Shown: positions 55,883 to 64,000 of the stretch, piece by piece
Layout of the letters: every line of letters begins with the position of its first letter
How positions within the stretch are numbered: position 1 is the stretch's first letter
NCBI GenBank assembly: GCA_963811885.1
Contig: CAWETB010000004.1
Location: 11,789 to 75,788 of the forward strand
Direction: 5' to 3'
Origin: Gaiellasilicea sp963811885
GTDB taxonomy: Bacteria; Actinomycetota; Thermoleophilia; Gaiellales; Gaiellaceae
DNA: 64,000 nt
The notes under the pieces: model-generated
Database searches by the model: none
Told to the model about the DNA's origin: nothing
The model's input: the letters and a program-made list of their open reading frames with translations, nothing else
Translations under genes and position numbers: made by a program

Positions 55883-56267
55883 ATGGAACTCATCCACACC
55901 TGTTACCGGATCACCGACATCGACCGCTCTGTCGCCTTCTACGAGGCGCTCGGCTTCGAGGAGCGCGCGCGGATGCCGATTCGCGAGGAGGCGATCAACG
56001 TCTTCATGGGCCTGCCCGGCGACGGCGACCGGCTCGAGCTGACCTACAACTTCGGCGTCGACTCGTACGAGGTCGGCACCGGCTACGGCCACATCGCGAT
56101 CACGGTCGACGACATGGACGGGACGCTCGCCGCGCCTGGCCGAGCAGGGGATCGACCCGGAGCGGCCCAAGTACCAGGTCCGCGAGGGCGGCTCGTTCAT
56201 CGCCTTCGTCCGCGATCCCGACGGCTACCGGGTCGAGCTGATCGAGAGGTCGCGGCAGCAGAGCTGA
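55883..56267 (+). CDS. Lactoylglutathione lyase-like VOC protein, one frameshift
   Basis: About 128 residues: MELIHTCYRITDIDRSVAFYEALGFEERARMPI, INVFMGLPGDGDRLELTYNFGVDSYEVGTGYGHIAITVDDMDGTLA, then after a shift near 56135 LAEQGIDPERPKYQVREGGSFIAFVRDPDGYRVELIERS. This is the glyoxalase I pattern, with ligands His (LIHT), Glu (LELTY), His (GHIAI) and Glu (VELIE). Glutathione is not the usual actinobacterial thiol, so the natural substrate may be another thiol adduct or none. The ATG at 55883 lies 79 bases from the divergent M14 start. Confidence 0.82.
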
Positions 56268-56273
56268 ACGCTG

Positions 56274-58284
56274 TCAGACGCGGGCGTTGCTCTTCCGCAC
56301 GCCGAGGCGGTGCACGAACGTGATGACGGCACGGCGGTTCGCCGCCCGTCCCGTCTCGGTGTCGTTCGAGGCGATCGGGTTCGCGGTTCCGTGCGGGACG
56401 ATCCGCGGTGTCGCCTTGAAGCCGCCGGCCCGTTTCAGCTGCGCGCAGACAAGCTGCGCCCGTTGCCGGGCAAGCACCATCGGCTCGACTGCGCTGGGCG
56501 GCCAGGTGGCCGTGTAGCCGTCGCAGCGGATTCCTTCGATCGCGACCAGCTTTCGGGCGAGCCCGGCGACGAAGCTCTGCCCGAGCGGCGTCAGCACCGC
56601 CAGATCGGGCAGCCAGGAACCGGGTGTCGTCACCACCCGTTCGATTGCCAGCACGGCCCTTGCTCCCTTGACGACCGTTCACCGTCTCGCCCGATGCGGT
56701 CCGGCAGACCGCGCGCACGTCGACGAGGACGCCGCCGAAGCTGCGCTCGAGCACGCTGCTCCCCCTTCGGCTGCACGTTCAGCTTGATCACCATCTGCCC
56801 GCGGCCGCCGGCCGGAGCACGGGCGAAGCCGCGCGCGATCACGACATTCTGCCGTCCCGCGGGCGCGCAGCTCGATCGAGCAGGAGCTGAGCTGCTTGTC
56901 CCGCATCTTCGCGATCACCTCGTCCGCCTTCGCCTCCGCGACCGGTCCGGCCGGCTGCTGCGGCGGCAGCGGCTGCACCGGCTGGATCGGCTGCGGTGCC
57001 TGGTCGGGCGGCGTCGGTGGCAGCACGATCACCTGCGGCGGCTAGTACTTCGATCGGCGGCTCCCGGCGCAGCAGACGCTGCGGCGAGCAGATCCCGGCG
57101 GGGAGCGCGACCGGGCCGACGTTGTCCTCCCAGATATTGGCGGTGCCGCTGGAGCGGTTTCCGGCGGAGCGGTCATGGCAGTCGAACTCGCCGGCCGTGG
57201 TTCGGGTCGGCACCGCTCGCCTTGTTGCCGAGAAGGACGTTCCCGGCCGCCTTCGACGCCGACGTCGATGCCAGTGTCGGAGTAGCCGCTGATCGTGTTC
57301 TGCTCGAACAGCATCAACGTCGTCGGGCCGGTGACCGAGATCCCGAACTCGCCGCCGGAGATCGTGTTCGTCCGCACGCGCGGTCGTCTCCCCGGACGGG
57401 GGCAGCACCTGCGAGGCCGTAGATGCCGACGTCGTTGTCGCGTGAACGTGTTGCCGGAAACGGTCACCTTGCCGAGCGCGCCGAAGAGGAGCATCCCGGT
57501 CGAGGCGGTCCGTCGCGCCGTGTACGCGTTCCCGCTGACCCTGTTCCCGGAGACGGTGGCGACGGCGCTGCGGCTGATCTGCATCCCGTTCTGGGCGATC
57601 ACGCTCGTCGGCCCGACGCCGGTGATCGTGTTGCCTGTGATCGTCGCCACCGAACCGGCGTCGTCGACGATGATCCCGGTCTTCTGGTAGTCGGTGATCG
57701 TGTTGTTCGTGATCGTCGCCGTGCCGGCCGTCTGGTCGACGGCACGGCCGACCCGGATCCCGCTCCCCTTCTGGCAGCCGTCGAGCGGGTCGCCGCGCAT
57801 GCCGGTGATCACGTTGTCGTGGATGTTGGCGTTAGCGCCGTCGCGGACGTAGATGCCGGAGAGCAAGTACTGCCCAGCGGCTGTCGCACTCGCCGGTCGG
57901 GGCGAGGCCCTTGATCGTGAAGCCGCTGATCTCGACGTCGACGCCGCCGCCCCCGTCGACCGTGACGACGTCCTGCGTGCCCGTCACCGGCCGCGGCAGG
58001 ACGATCGTCGTCAGCGCCGAGCCGGCGCCGACGAGCTTGACGCGACTTCGTGACCATGACCTGCTCGGCGAAGGTGCCGGCGCAGACCTGGATCGTGTCG
58101 CCGGGCTGCGGCACGCGTTCACTCCGGCCTGGATAGTCGGCTAGCGGCGAGCCGTGGGGCAGACGGTCACCAGTCGCCGCCGAAGCGGCATCCGCGAAAG
58201 CGAGAGCACGAGGAGCACGGCGAGCCCACAGCTGACTGCCGGGCCAAGCGATCGACTTCGCCGCAACTGCGCAACCTGGCCCAT
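56274..58284 (-). CDS. Secreted right-handed beta-helix protein with Pro-rich linker and OmpA-like C-terminus, heavily frameshifted
   Basis: Reconstructed across frames. Signal-like start GQVAQLRRSRSLGPAVSCGLAVLLVLSLS, then TVCPT, PGDTIQVCAGTFAEQVMVTK and a run of beta-helix coils (IYVRDGANANIHDNVITGMRGD, ATITNNTITDYQKTGIIVDDAGSVATITGNTITGVG, KVTVSGNTFTR, TISGGEFGISVTGPTTLMLFEQNTISGYSDTGIDVG). A linker VLPPTPPDQAPQPIQPVQPLPPQQP and a domain VIAKMRDKQLSSCSIELRARG follow. The last 126 residues (LAVLTPLGQSFVAGLARKL, then NRRAVITFVHRLG) resemble OmpA/MotB peptidoglycan-binding domains. At least eight shifts; it could instead be two adjacent genes. Confidence 0.5.
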
Positions 58285-58462
58285 GGCCACCACCCCCCGA
58301 TGGACCAACAACACTCCTCCTATGGCGAACATTTGTCAAGTAGCGTTCGCAACTTGGCCCCTCTGGACCGTGATTCGTCCCCTTGGGTGACGTGTCGCGT
58401 CCGCACGCCCCGCCATGATCCGCGTGGTGGGCGGAAACAACCGAGTGAGGCCACTCGTTGCA

Positions 58463-59111
58463 ATGCGGTTCGCGGCAGCTGCGCTGCTCGGGCTGCTCGC
58501 CGCCCTCGCGCTCGGGTCGTGCGGCGGCGACGGTGAGGCGGTCCGGACCGGGACCGTCGCCGTCTCGCTGCCCGGACTCGGTACCGACACGAACCGCTCC
58601 TGCGGTCGTCGAGACCGTGACGCTGACCGAGACGGCGCCCGCGGTGACCGAGACGGTGACGCAAACGGATGCGGCGCCGGCGCTCCCGGGGGCGGCGACC
58701 GAGACGGAGACCGTGACGGAGACGGAGACCGTGACGGAACACGGAGACCGTGACGGTGACGGAGACCGCGCCGGCGGAGACCGAGACGGTGACGCTGACC
58801 GAGACCGCACCGGCGGACACGACGAGCGCACCGCCGGCCGAGACCGTGACCGAGACGCTCACGGTCACGACGACGACGGGCGTGAGCGCGGCCGGCGCGG
58901 CCGCGGCCGCCGCCGCGGCCTCCGAGGAGACGAGGGGCTGACGAGCACCGAGTGGGGCTGGGTCTTGTTCGGCCTGCTCGCGGCCGCGGTCGTGATCGGC
59001 GGGATCGTCGTGTGGCTGCGCAGGCGCTCCGCGGCGAAGCGGGACGGCGGCGAGACGCCGCCTCCGGCCGACCTCCCTGCGTCGCCGGCGAGGCAGCGCT
59101 GCGGCGCTTGA
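58463..59111 (+). CDS. Putative lipoprotein with Thr/Glu/Val repeat stalk and C-terminal membrane helix, frameshifted
   Basis: The N-terminus MRFAAAALLGLLAALALGSCGGDGE is a lipoprotein signal with lipobox LGSC. The middle is low complexity, repeating VTETAPA- and ETVT-like units (VVETVTLTETAPAVTETVTQTD, ATETETVTETETVTE, TVTETAPAETETVTLTETAPA). Near the end STEWGWVLFGLLAAAVVIGGIVVWLRRRSAAKR is a membrane helix with a basic stop-transfer tail. Shifts near 58600, 58735 and 58930, inside or beside the repeats, where slippage errors are likely. It resembles a cell-wall-spanning stalk. No partner is recognised; function unknown. Confidence 0.5.
58600..58870 (+). repeat. Degenerate GAGACGGTGAC-type tandem repeats
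   Basis: A run of 6-, 9- and 18-base units related to GAGACCGTGAC encodes the Thr/Glu/Val stalk of the surrounding gene. Copies are imperfect. Two of the apparent frameshifts fall here or at its border, so unit number and phase may be wrong in this assembly. Confidence 0.6.
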
Positions 59112-59119
59112 CCTCCCGG

Positions 59120-59416
59120 CGTCGGTGAGCGACGGTCGATGCAGGAGCTCGCGCTCGACGAGCCGTGAGCGTGACGCCGACCGCCGCCGAGGCGCTTGCC
59201 CCACCACACCTCCTGCGCAGGCGGCCGGCTCGGCGCTCGACCGCGGTCGATGGAAGCCGTCGCCTCGTCCAGCATCACGTTCATCCGCTGCTCGCCGGAG
59301 CGTCGCGAAGATCTCGCCGCCGACCCGGAGCGACGGGCGGCCGTGATGGTCCTGCTCGACGCGCCTCGGGCAGCGACAGCGCCAACGACCGGGCCTCGTC
59401 GAGCGGGGACGGCCAT
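59120..59416 (-). CDS. MmcQ/YjbR family protein, heavily frameshifted
   Basis: Pieces in three frames match the family in order: PLDEARSLALSLPEA, then VEQDHHGRPSLRVGGEIFATL, then EQRMNVMLDEATAS, then QEVWWGKRL. The WWGKRL segment and the HGRPSFRV-like strand are typical of MmcQ/YjbR proteins, small double-wing DNA-binding-like domains of unknown role. At least four one-base shifts occur in under 300 bases. Start probably ATG at 59416; the C-terminal end could not be fixed. Confidence 0.5.
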
Positions 59417-59476
59417 GGCCGCAACGTACGCGATCGGACGCGGGCGACGTGTGCCGCGCGTGATAGAACGCGGTCG

Positions 59477-60044
59477 ATGGCCACGCCGGTCGCAAAGCAC
59501 CTGAGCACCGACGAGCTCGAGCCCGGGCTCGACGAGATCCGGCGCGCGCCGGCTGACGAGGGCGACGTCGAGCTGATCGTGCGGCGCCCTGCCGAGGGCG
59601 AGCGCGAGGTGCTCGCGGAGGGCGTGCTCGATCTCGACGAGGGCCTCGTCGGGGACAGGTGGAGCGCGCACCGCAGCTCGAAGACACCGGACGGATCTCC
59701 CAACCGCGAGACGCAGCTGACGCTGATGAGCGCGCGCGTCGTCGACCTCGTCGCCGCGGGCGACCGCGAGCGCTGGGCTCTCGCCGGCGATCAGCTCTAC
59801 GTCGATCTCGACATCTCGGAGGAGAACCTGCCGGCCGGCACGAGACTCGCACTCGGCTCGGCCGTGATCGAGGTGACGCCGGAGCCGCACACCGGCTGCG
59901 TCAAGTTCATGTCGCGCTTCGGCGAGCGACGCGCACCGCTTCGTCAACACGAAGCCGTATCGCCACCTCCGCCTGCGCGGGCTGAACGCGAAGGTGATCG
60001 AGCCGGGCACGGTCTCGAGCGGCGACACGATCCGCAAGCTCTGA
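59477..60044 (+). CDS. MOSC domain-containing protein, one frameshift
   Basis: About 188 residues: STDELEPGLDEIRRAPADEGDVELIVRRPAEGEREVL, GVLDLDEGLVGDRWSAHRSSKTPDGSPNRETQLTLMSARVVDLVA, WALAGDQLYVDLDISEENLPAGTRLALGSAVIEVTPEPHTGCVKFMSRFG, then after a shift near 59935 HRFVNTKPYRHLRLRGLNAKVIEPGTVSSGDTIRKL. The GLVGDR and HTGCVKF segments, with its conserved Cys, are those of the MOSC beta-barrel, which carries sulfur or binds a molybdenum-cofactor derivative. ATG start; its TGA overlaps the next gene's presumed CTG start. Confidence 0.78.
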
Positions 60045-60579
60045 CGCGGTACGTCGCCCTCCTCCGCGGCATCAACCTGGCCAAGCGGCGGCGGGTCTCG
60101 ATGGGCGAGCTGCGCGAGCTGCTCGAGGGCCACGGCTACGACGACGTGCGCACGCATCTGCAGAGCGGCAACGTCGTCCTCTCGAGCCCGCTGACGCCGC
60201 GGAAGCTGGAGGCGCAGCTGGAGCGGCAGCTCACGACGCGGCCTCGGCATGGAGGTCAGAGTGCTCGTCCGGACGCGGGCGGAGCTGGCTGCGGTGGTCA
60301 GGCGCGACCCGCTCGGGAAGGTGGCGACGAACGGCTCGCGCTACCTCGTCAGCTTCCTCTCGAAGCGGCTGCCGGCGAAGGTCGCGCGCGAGCTGGAGGC
60401 GGCCGGAGATCGCGTCGGCGCAGCTCGTGATCGACGGCCGCGAGCTCTACGCCTGGTATCCGGACGGCGTGCAGCGCGCGCCGCTCGCGAAGCTTCTCGA
60501 CGACAAGCGGCTCGGCGTCGTCTCGACGGCGCGCAACTGGAACACGGTCACGAAGCTGCTCCAGCTGCTCGACGACTAG
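60041..60579 (+). CDS. DUF1697 family protein, frameshifted, possible CTG start
   Basis: About 179 residues: TRYVALLRGINLAKRRRVSMGELRELLEGHGYDDVRTHLQSGNVVLSSPLT, then after a shift near 60245 MEVRVLVRTRAELAAVVRRDPLG and SRYLVSFLSKRLPAKV, and after another near 60415 LVIDGRELYAWYPDGVQRAPLAKLLDDKRLGVVSTARNWNTVTKLLQLLD. This is a complete DUF1697 protein (function unknown). The family N-terminus MTRYVALLRGIN would require initiation at CTG 60041, overlapping the MOSC stop as CTGA, in the manner of the GTGA/ATGA junctions elsewhere in this window. Confidence 0.75.
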
Positions 60580-60588
60580 GGTCGCGGC

Positions 60589-61638
60589 ATGCGCTCGCGG
60601 CGGATGATCACCGTCGTCGGCTGCCACGCCGGCGGCGAGATCGGCAACGTCGTCGTCGGCGGCGTGCTGCCGCCGCCGGGCGCGACCGTGTTCGAGCAGA
60701 TGCAGGCGCTCGAGCGCGAAGGCGACGCGCTCCGGAAGCTGCTGCTGCGCGAGCCGCGCGGCAGCGTCGCCTGCCACGCGAACCTCGTCGTGCCGGCGAC
60801 GCGGCCGGACTGCGACGCCGGCTTCATCATCATGGAGCCGACCGAGTATCCGGCCATGTCCGGCTCGAACACGATCTGCACGACGACGGTGCTGCTCGAG
60901 ACGGGCATGGTCGAGATGCGCGAGCCGGAGACGGTCGTGCGGCTCGAGGCGCCGGGCGGCGTCGTCGAGGTGCGCGCCGCGTGCCGCGACGGCCGCGTGC
61001 GAGAGCGTCGAGTTCACGAACGTGCCGTGCTTCGCCGACCGGCTCGACGCGCCGCTCGAGGTCGAGGGGCTCGGCACGATCGCCGTCGACGTCGCCTACG
61101 GCGGCATGTGGTACGCGATCGCCGACGCCGCGCGCGCTCGGCTTCGCGATCGAGCCGCACGAGGCGCGCGACCTCTCGCTGCGCCGGCGAGCGGATCCGC
61201 GCCGCCGCGCGCGAGCAGCTGCCGTGCGTCCATCCGGAGAACCCCGAGATCGCCGGCGTCAGCATCGTCCAGATCGCCGAGCCGTGGCAGGGCGTCGGGG
61301 CAGGTGAGCCGGAACGCGGTCGTCGTCGCGCCGGGGCGGCTCGACCGCTCGGCGACCGGCACCGGCCTCTCGGCGCGGCTCGCCGTGCTGCACGCCCGCG
61401 GCCTGATGCGCGTCGGCGACGCGATGACGCACGCCTCGCGCGATCGGCTCGACGTTCGACGGCCGCATCGTCGCCGAGGCGACGCGTCGGCGGCCGGCCG
61501 GCGATCGTGCCGGCGATCCGCGGCAGCGCCTGGATCACCGGCGTGACGCAGCTGTACGTCGATCCCGACGATCCGTTCCCGGAGGGCTACCTGCTCTCGG
61601 ACACCTGGGGCGTCAGCGGGCTCGACAGCCAGTCCTGA
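60589..61638 (+). CDS. Proline racemase family protein, frameshifted
   Basis: About 350 residues of the proline racemase / hydroxyproline epimerase / trans-3-hydroxyproline dehydratase fold: VVGCHAGGEIGNVVVGGVLPPPG, LREPRGSVACHANLVVP, FIIMEPTEYPAMSGSNTICTTTVLLETG, VEFTNVPCFADRLD, VAYGGMWYAIADA, LGFAIEPHEARDLS, APGRLDRSATGTGLSARLAVLHARG and AWITGVTQLYVDPDDPFPEGYLLSDTW. The two catalytic positions, Cys in racemases, read Ser (MSGSNT) and Thr (DRSATGTG). Shifts occur near 61005, 61135, 61190, 61300 and 61455-61495. Dehydratase or epimerase activity on hydroxyproline is most likely. Confidence 0.75.
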   Translation: MRSRRMITVVGCHAGGEIGNVVVGGVLPPPGATVFEQMQALEREGDALRKLLLREPRGSVACHANLVVPATRPDCDAGFIIMEPTEYPAMSGSNTICTTTVLLETGMVEMREPETVVRLEAPGGVVEVRAACRDGRVRERRVHERAVLRRPARRAARGRGARHDRRRRRLRRHVVRDRRRRARSASRSSRTRRATSRCAGERIRAAAREQLPCVHPENPEIAGVSIVQIAEPWQGVGAGEPERGRRRAGAARPLGDRHRPLGAARRAARPRPDARRRRDDARLARSARRSTAASSPRRRVGGRPAIVPAIRGSAWITGVTQLYVDPDDPFPEGYLLSDTWGVSGLDSQS

Positions 61639-61639
61639 C

Positions 61640-61668
61640 GGCGGGGCGCGGCTCGTCCGCGCCCCGCC
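61640..61668. terminator. Bidirectional GC-rich terminator hairpin
   Basis: Arms GGCGGGGCGCGG and CCGCGCCCCGCC pair perfectly over 12 bp around CTCGT, immediately between the convergent proline-racemase-like and hydrolase genes. There is no U-run, as is common in very GC-rich genomes. Confidence 0.75.
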
Positions 61669-61678
61669 ATCGCCCCCC

Positions 61679-63099
61679 TCAGGACAACGGGACGGTCGTC
61701 AGCGCGAACGCTGCCTGCAGTGGCACCTGGAAGCGCGCCACGCCGGCGGCATTCGTCGTCACGGTGCCGGCGATCGAGTTCTTGCCGTCTCCCGCTCGCG
61801 TTCCAGAGAGCGAGCCCGAACTCCGCGTTCGCCGGCAGCCCGCCGATGCTGTACTCCGGCGACTCGGGCGAGACGGTGTTCAGGTCGCGGCCGCGCGAGT
61901 CGAGTCCCATCAGCGTCAGCTGTCCGCCGTCGCCCGCGTATGCCGTGAGCTCCTTCTCAGCCTGATCGATGACGCCGACCTTCCAGTCGTCCTCGTCCCA
62001 CGGCCCCACCTGCAGCACCTGCCAGCCGCGCGCAGTGGTCTGGAGCAGCAGGTTCGTGGCGTGGTACCCGGGGAAGAGCGGCCAGCCCTCTGAGGCTGGC
62101 CCGATCAGGGAGTAGAGCGAGTTGTAGGTGCCGTGGTAGCGGCCCCAGTAGGCGTCCCACTTGACCGAGCCCGTGAATCCGAGCTGAGCCGCCGCCAGAT
62201 CGAACCAAAGCTGCTGGAAGGCCGCCACGTTCGTGCGGTGCGATGTCCGTGCCGTCTCCCAGTAGCCAGACTCGACGTTCGGCTTCCCCGGGAAGCTCTT
62301 GCCGCGGACGCCGAACTCCATCACGTAGGTCGGTTTGCGGGCGGACGCCGGCAGCTCCTCGGTCACGATCTTGCGGATGTCCTTCAATCGCTTCTCCTTG
62401 AAGAACGGCGTGTCCCAGTAGTCCCAGTAGACGTGCACGGAGTACGCTCGAAAAGGTCGTTCATGTTCCCCGCGATGTAGGCGAACCAGGCCCGCTGGCT
62501 CGTGCTGACGAGGTCGCCGCCCATCATCCGGATCTGCTCGCGCAGGCCCCGGGCGACGAGTTGCGCATCGAGCGCGCGATTGAGCGCCTCGTACTCAGCC
62601 ATAGTGAGCACGGTCGAGTTCGGCTCGTTCGCCACCGTCACCCAGCGGACATTCGTGTCGCCGTCGACCTCGACCAGCTTCTCGAGGACGTCCGCGAAGG
62701 TCGCCATCGCCTCGACGGGCTTCGTCTTGGCGACGTTCACCGCCTGGTAGGTGATGTTGATCGTTGCCCCAGCCTCGTGCGCGAGCTGGACGGTGTCGAC
62801 GAACGACGCCAGGTTGCGCACCCGGTTCGGCTGTCGCTCCTCGAAGTCGTCGTTGTAGAAGATGCGGACGAGCTGCGGTTCGAGCGCCTTGACCTTCGCC
62901 TCCATGCCCGGCAGCGATGCGGCCGGGGGATTGGTGACGGGCGCGTAGACGTGCTGGTTGAACTGAGCGCCGTAGCCGCCGAGCGCATCGACCAGCACGT
63001 TGGAGCGGACGAGCTCGTTCTCGGTCACCTCGATCGTGCGCGAGCGGGCGTTGTTCGTCGCGTCGGTCTCGAACGGCGCGGCGTTTCGACGCGAACCAT
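61679..63099 (-). CDS. Glycoside-hydrolase-like TIM-barrel protein, frameshifted
   Basis: About 470 residues. It reads NAAPFETDATNNARSRTIEVTENELVRSNVLVDALGGYGAQFNQHVYAP, VRIFYNDDFEERQPNRVRNLASFVDTVQLAHEAGATINITYQAV and NVRWVTVANEPNSTVLTMAEYEALNRAL. The NEP is the probable acid/base of clan GH-A enzymes such as GH39/GH5. After a shift near 62440, SVHVYWDYWDTPFFKEKRL and KPTYVMEFGVRGKSFPG follow, with the nucleophile candidate MEFG. A C-terminal beta domain ends FQVPLQAAFALTTVPLS after a shift near 61795. It has no signal of its own and may be one protein with the upstream gene. Confidence 0.62.
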
Positions 63100-63732
63100 C
63101 AGTTCGCGGTCATCGCCGTCTTGAGCTTCACGCCCTCGAACGTCACCGCCTCGTGCTGCCGGCGTCAACCGTCACCGTCTTCGCCGCGGCCAGGGGCGTC
63201 GGGCCGAGCATCAGCGTCAGCGTCGCCGTTGCGCCGGTGTCGGTATTCAGCTCCGCGACGTCCGCCACGACGTCGACGGGCGGGTCGAAAGCGTTTGTGA
63301 GGCGCGTGCAGAGCCGCGACGACGAGGTCGGGCGGAGCATCGCCGTCGGGTCACCCCGGAGGACCGCGTTCTGGCGGCTCTGCTCCCGCACGTGCAGCTG
63401 GACGATGACCGCCGTGCCCCGTTCGAGCGAGGCGAACTCGACCATCGCGCTGCCGCGGCGCGGCGACAGGCTTCAGGTTGAGCACCCGAGTGTCACCTTC
63501 CGGCGAGCTCGCGGGTGCGAACAGCCAATGGAGACGTGCTCGATTCGAGCCGGGAGTCCGTGCCGCCGGCAGCGTGATCGTAATGTCGCCGCCCGCGGTC
63601 CCGTGAGCGCCGTCACCTGCAAGACGTCGTCACCGTCGGCTGCAATCGCGCCGGAGCCGCGCCGAGCGCGAGGAGGACTCAAGTCCCGACGCAGCAGAGT
63701 GCTGCCACCTTCCTCCAGCTCGGGTGCATCAT
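63099..63732 (-). CDS. Secreted beta-sandwich protein, possibly the N-terminal part of the hydrolase, frameshifted
   Basis: AAAGGAG precedes ATG 63732 (and ATG 63729). The start MMHPSWRKVAALCCVG, continued in another frame VLLALGAAPA, is a signal peptide. Then come GDDVLQVTALTGP, GDITITLPAARTPGSNRARLHWLFAPASSPEGDTRVLNLKP, EFASLERGTAVIVQLHVREQ, FDPPVDVVADVAELNTDTGATATLTLMLGPTPLAAAKTVTVDAG and EAVTFEGVKLKTAMTAN. Two Ig-like units are suggested. Shifts near 63680, 63600, 63465 and 63160. The TGA at 63099-63101 overlaps the hydrolase ATG; an indel just before it would join the two. Confidence 0.5.
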
Positions 63733-63798
63733 CTGCTCCTTTCGTAGGGGTGAGCACACGGTGCGCCCGTCCGCTCACGCGCCGCTCACGCACGGCTA

Positions 63799-64000
63799 AT
63801 GCCGTGGCGCCTCGCTGTCGATCGAAGGAGCGTGCCTCGGTCAGACGCAACGTCGTGCACGAAGACCTCGTACGAGAGCGTGCGCGCCGCCGAGCAGGCA
63901 ATCGCCGCGATGGCGCGGAAGTTCGGCGCCTTCACGTTCAAGCGGCCCTACCGGTGCGGCCGCTGCCGCGCCTTCCACATCACCAGCACGCCGCCGTTGA
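63799..64000 (+). CDS. Small zinc-ribbon-like protein, cut by the window end
   Basis: Open from ATG 63799 (or GTG 63832) to the edge. The visible end reads CTKTSYESVRAAEQAIAAMARKFGAFTFKRPYRCGRCRAFHITSTPP. The pattern of an early Tyr/Ser, an Ala-rich helix and then YRCxxCxxFHIT resembles short zinc-finger proteins common in actinobacteria and their phages, of unknown role. The stop lies beyond the window. Confidence 0.5.
   Translation, partial: MPWRLAVDRRSVPRSDATSCTKTSYESVRAAEQAIAAMARKFGAFTFKRPYRCGRCRAFHITSTPPL

Noticed and set aside
50760..58202. GCATCCGCGAAAGCG present at both 50760-50774 and 58188-58202
   Set aside because: A single 15-base match, once in a hairpin and once in a signal-peptide region, is not enough to call a repeat family.
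58600..58870. CRISPR-like repeat array
   Set aside because: Units are short, degenerate and in coding phase (Thr/Glu/Val); there are no spacers of constant length.
63099..63101. TGA between secreted protein and hydrolase as a second selenocysteine codon
   Set aside because: The frame does not continue sensibly after it, there is no Cys expected there, and nearby indels account for it.

Overview
This is a high-GC (about 70 %) bacterial segment with many GTG starts, one- to four-base start/stop overlaps (GTGA, ATGA, TGATG), a coenzyme F420 operon, coproporphyrin/heme genes and ABC-dependent polysaccharide export. Together these point to an actinobacterium, most likely of the Thermoleophilia type (Gaiellales/Solirubrobacterales). 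That placement is inferred from gene content only. Many proteins are recognisable only by switching frame one or more times. This includes core genes (purM, purF, fno), and the breaks are often compensating. Single-base indel errors in the assembly explain most of them better than true pseudogenes, so broken genes are annotated here as whole loci with approximate shift positions.

Region 1 (about 0.3-26 kb) is a cell-surface polysaccharide locus. It holds a nucleotide-sugar dehydratase/epimerase, a MurJ/Wzx-like flippase, methyltransferases (one a tandem two-domain protein), six GT4 and two GT2 glycosyltransferases, three GT39-like membrane glycosyltransferases, a WecA-type initiating transferase fused to a CapD-like Rossmann module, and a Wzm/Wzt ABC exporter. 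hemE and hemH sit between the two exporter subunits.

Region 2 (26-37 kb) carries a PolX/PHP protein with an apparently dead polymerase core, the F420 operon cofC-cofD-fno-cofE, a sarcosine-oxidase-like flavoprotein, an HD-GYP response regulator, an adenosine-deaminase-like enzyme, an EamA transporter and cystathionine beta-synthase.

Region 3 (37-47 kb) is de novo purine synthesis: purL-purF in one block, and purM-purN-purH followed after three bases by an alkylmercury-lyase-like (MerB) gene. That gene has an in-frame TGA exactly where the family has its second catalytic cysteine. The TGA is followed at bacterial-SECIS distance by a hairpin with a GGUC loop. A selenocysteine-containing MerB homologue is therefore the most interesting candidate in the window. 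CtaG, two VOC/hypothetical proteins and an RsbW-like ATPase lie between the purine blocks.

Region 4 (47-56 kb) has two EamA exporters, a GNAT acetyltransferase, an ArsR-type regulator divergent from a strong promoter/operator that leads into a 50-aa ORF, a secreted alpha/beta hydrolase divergent from a PadR regulator with nested palindromes at its start codon, an M24 peptidase and a secreted M14 carboxypeptidase with a near-consensus promoter.

Region 5 (56-64 kb) is the most frameshifted. It contains a secreted beta-helix/OmpA protein, a Thr/Glu/Val-repeat lipoprotein, MmcQ-like, MOSC and DUF1697 proteins, a proline-racemase-family enzyme with a Ser/Thr active-site pair, a glycoside-hydrolase-like secreted system and a truncated zinc-ribbon protein. 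No rRNA, tRNA, CRISPR array or insertion sequence was recognised.
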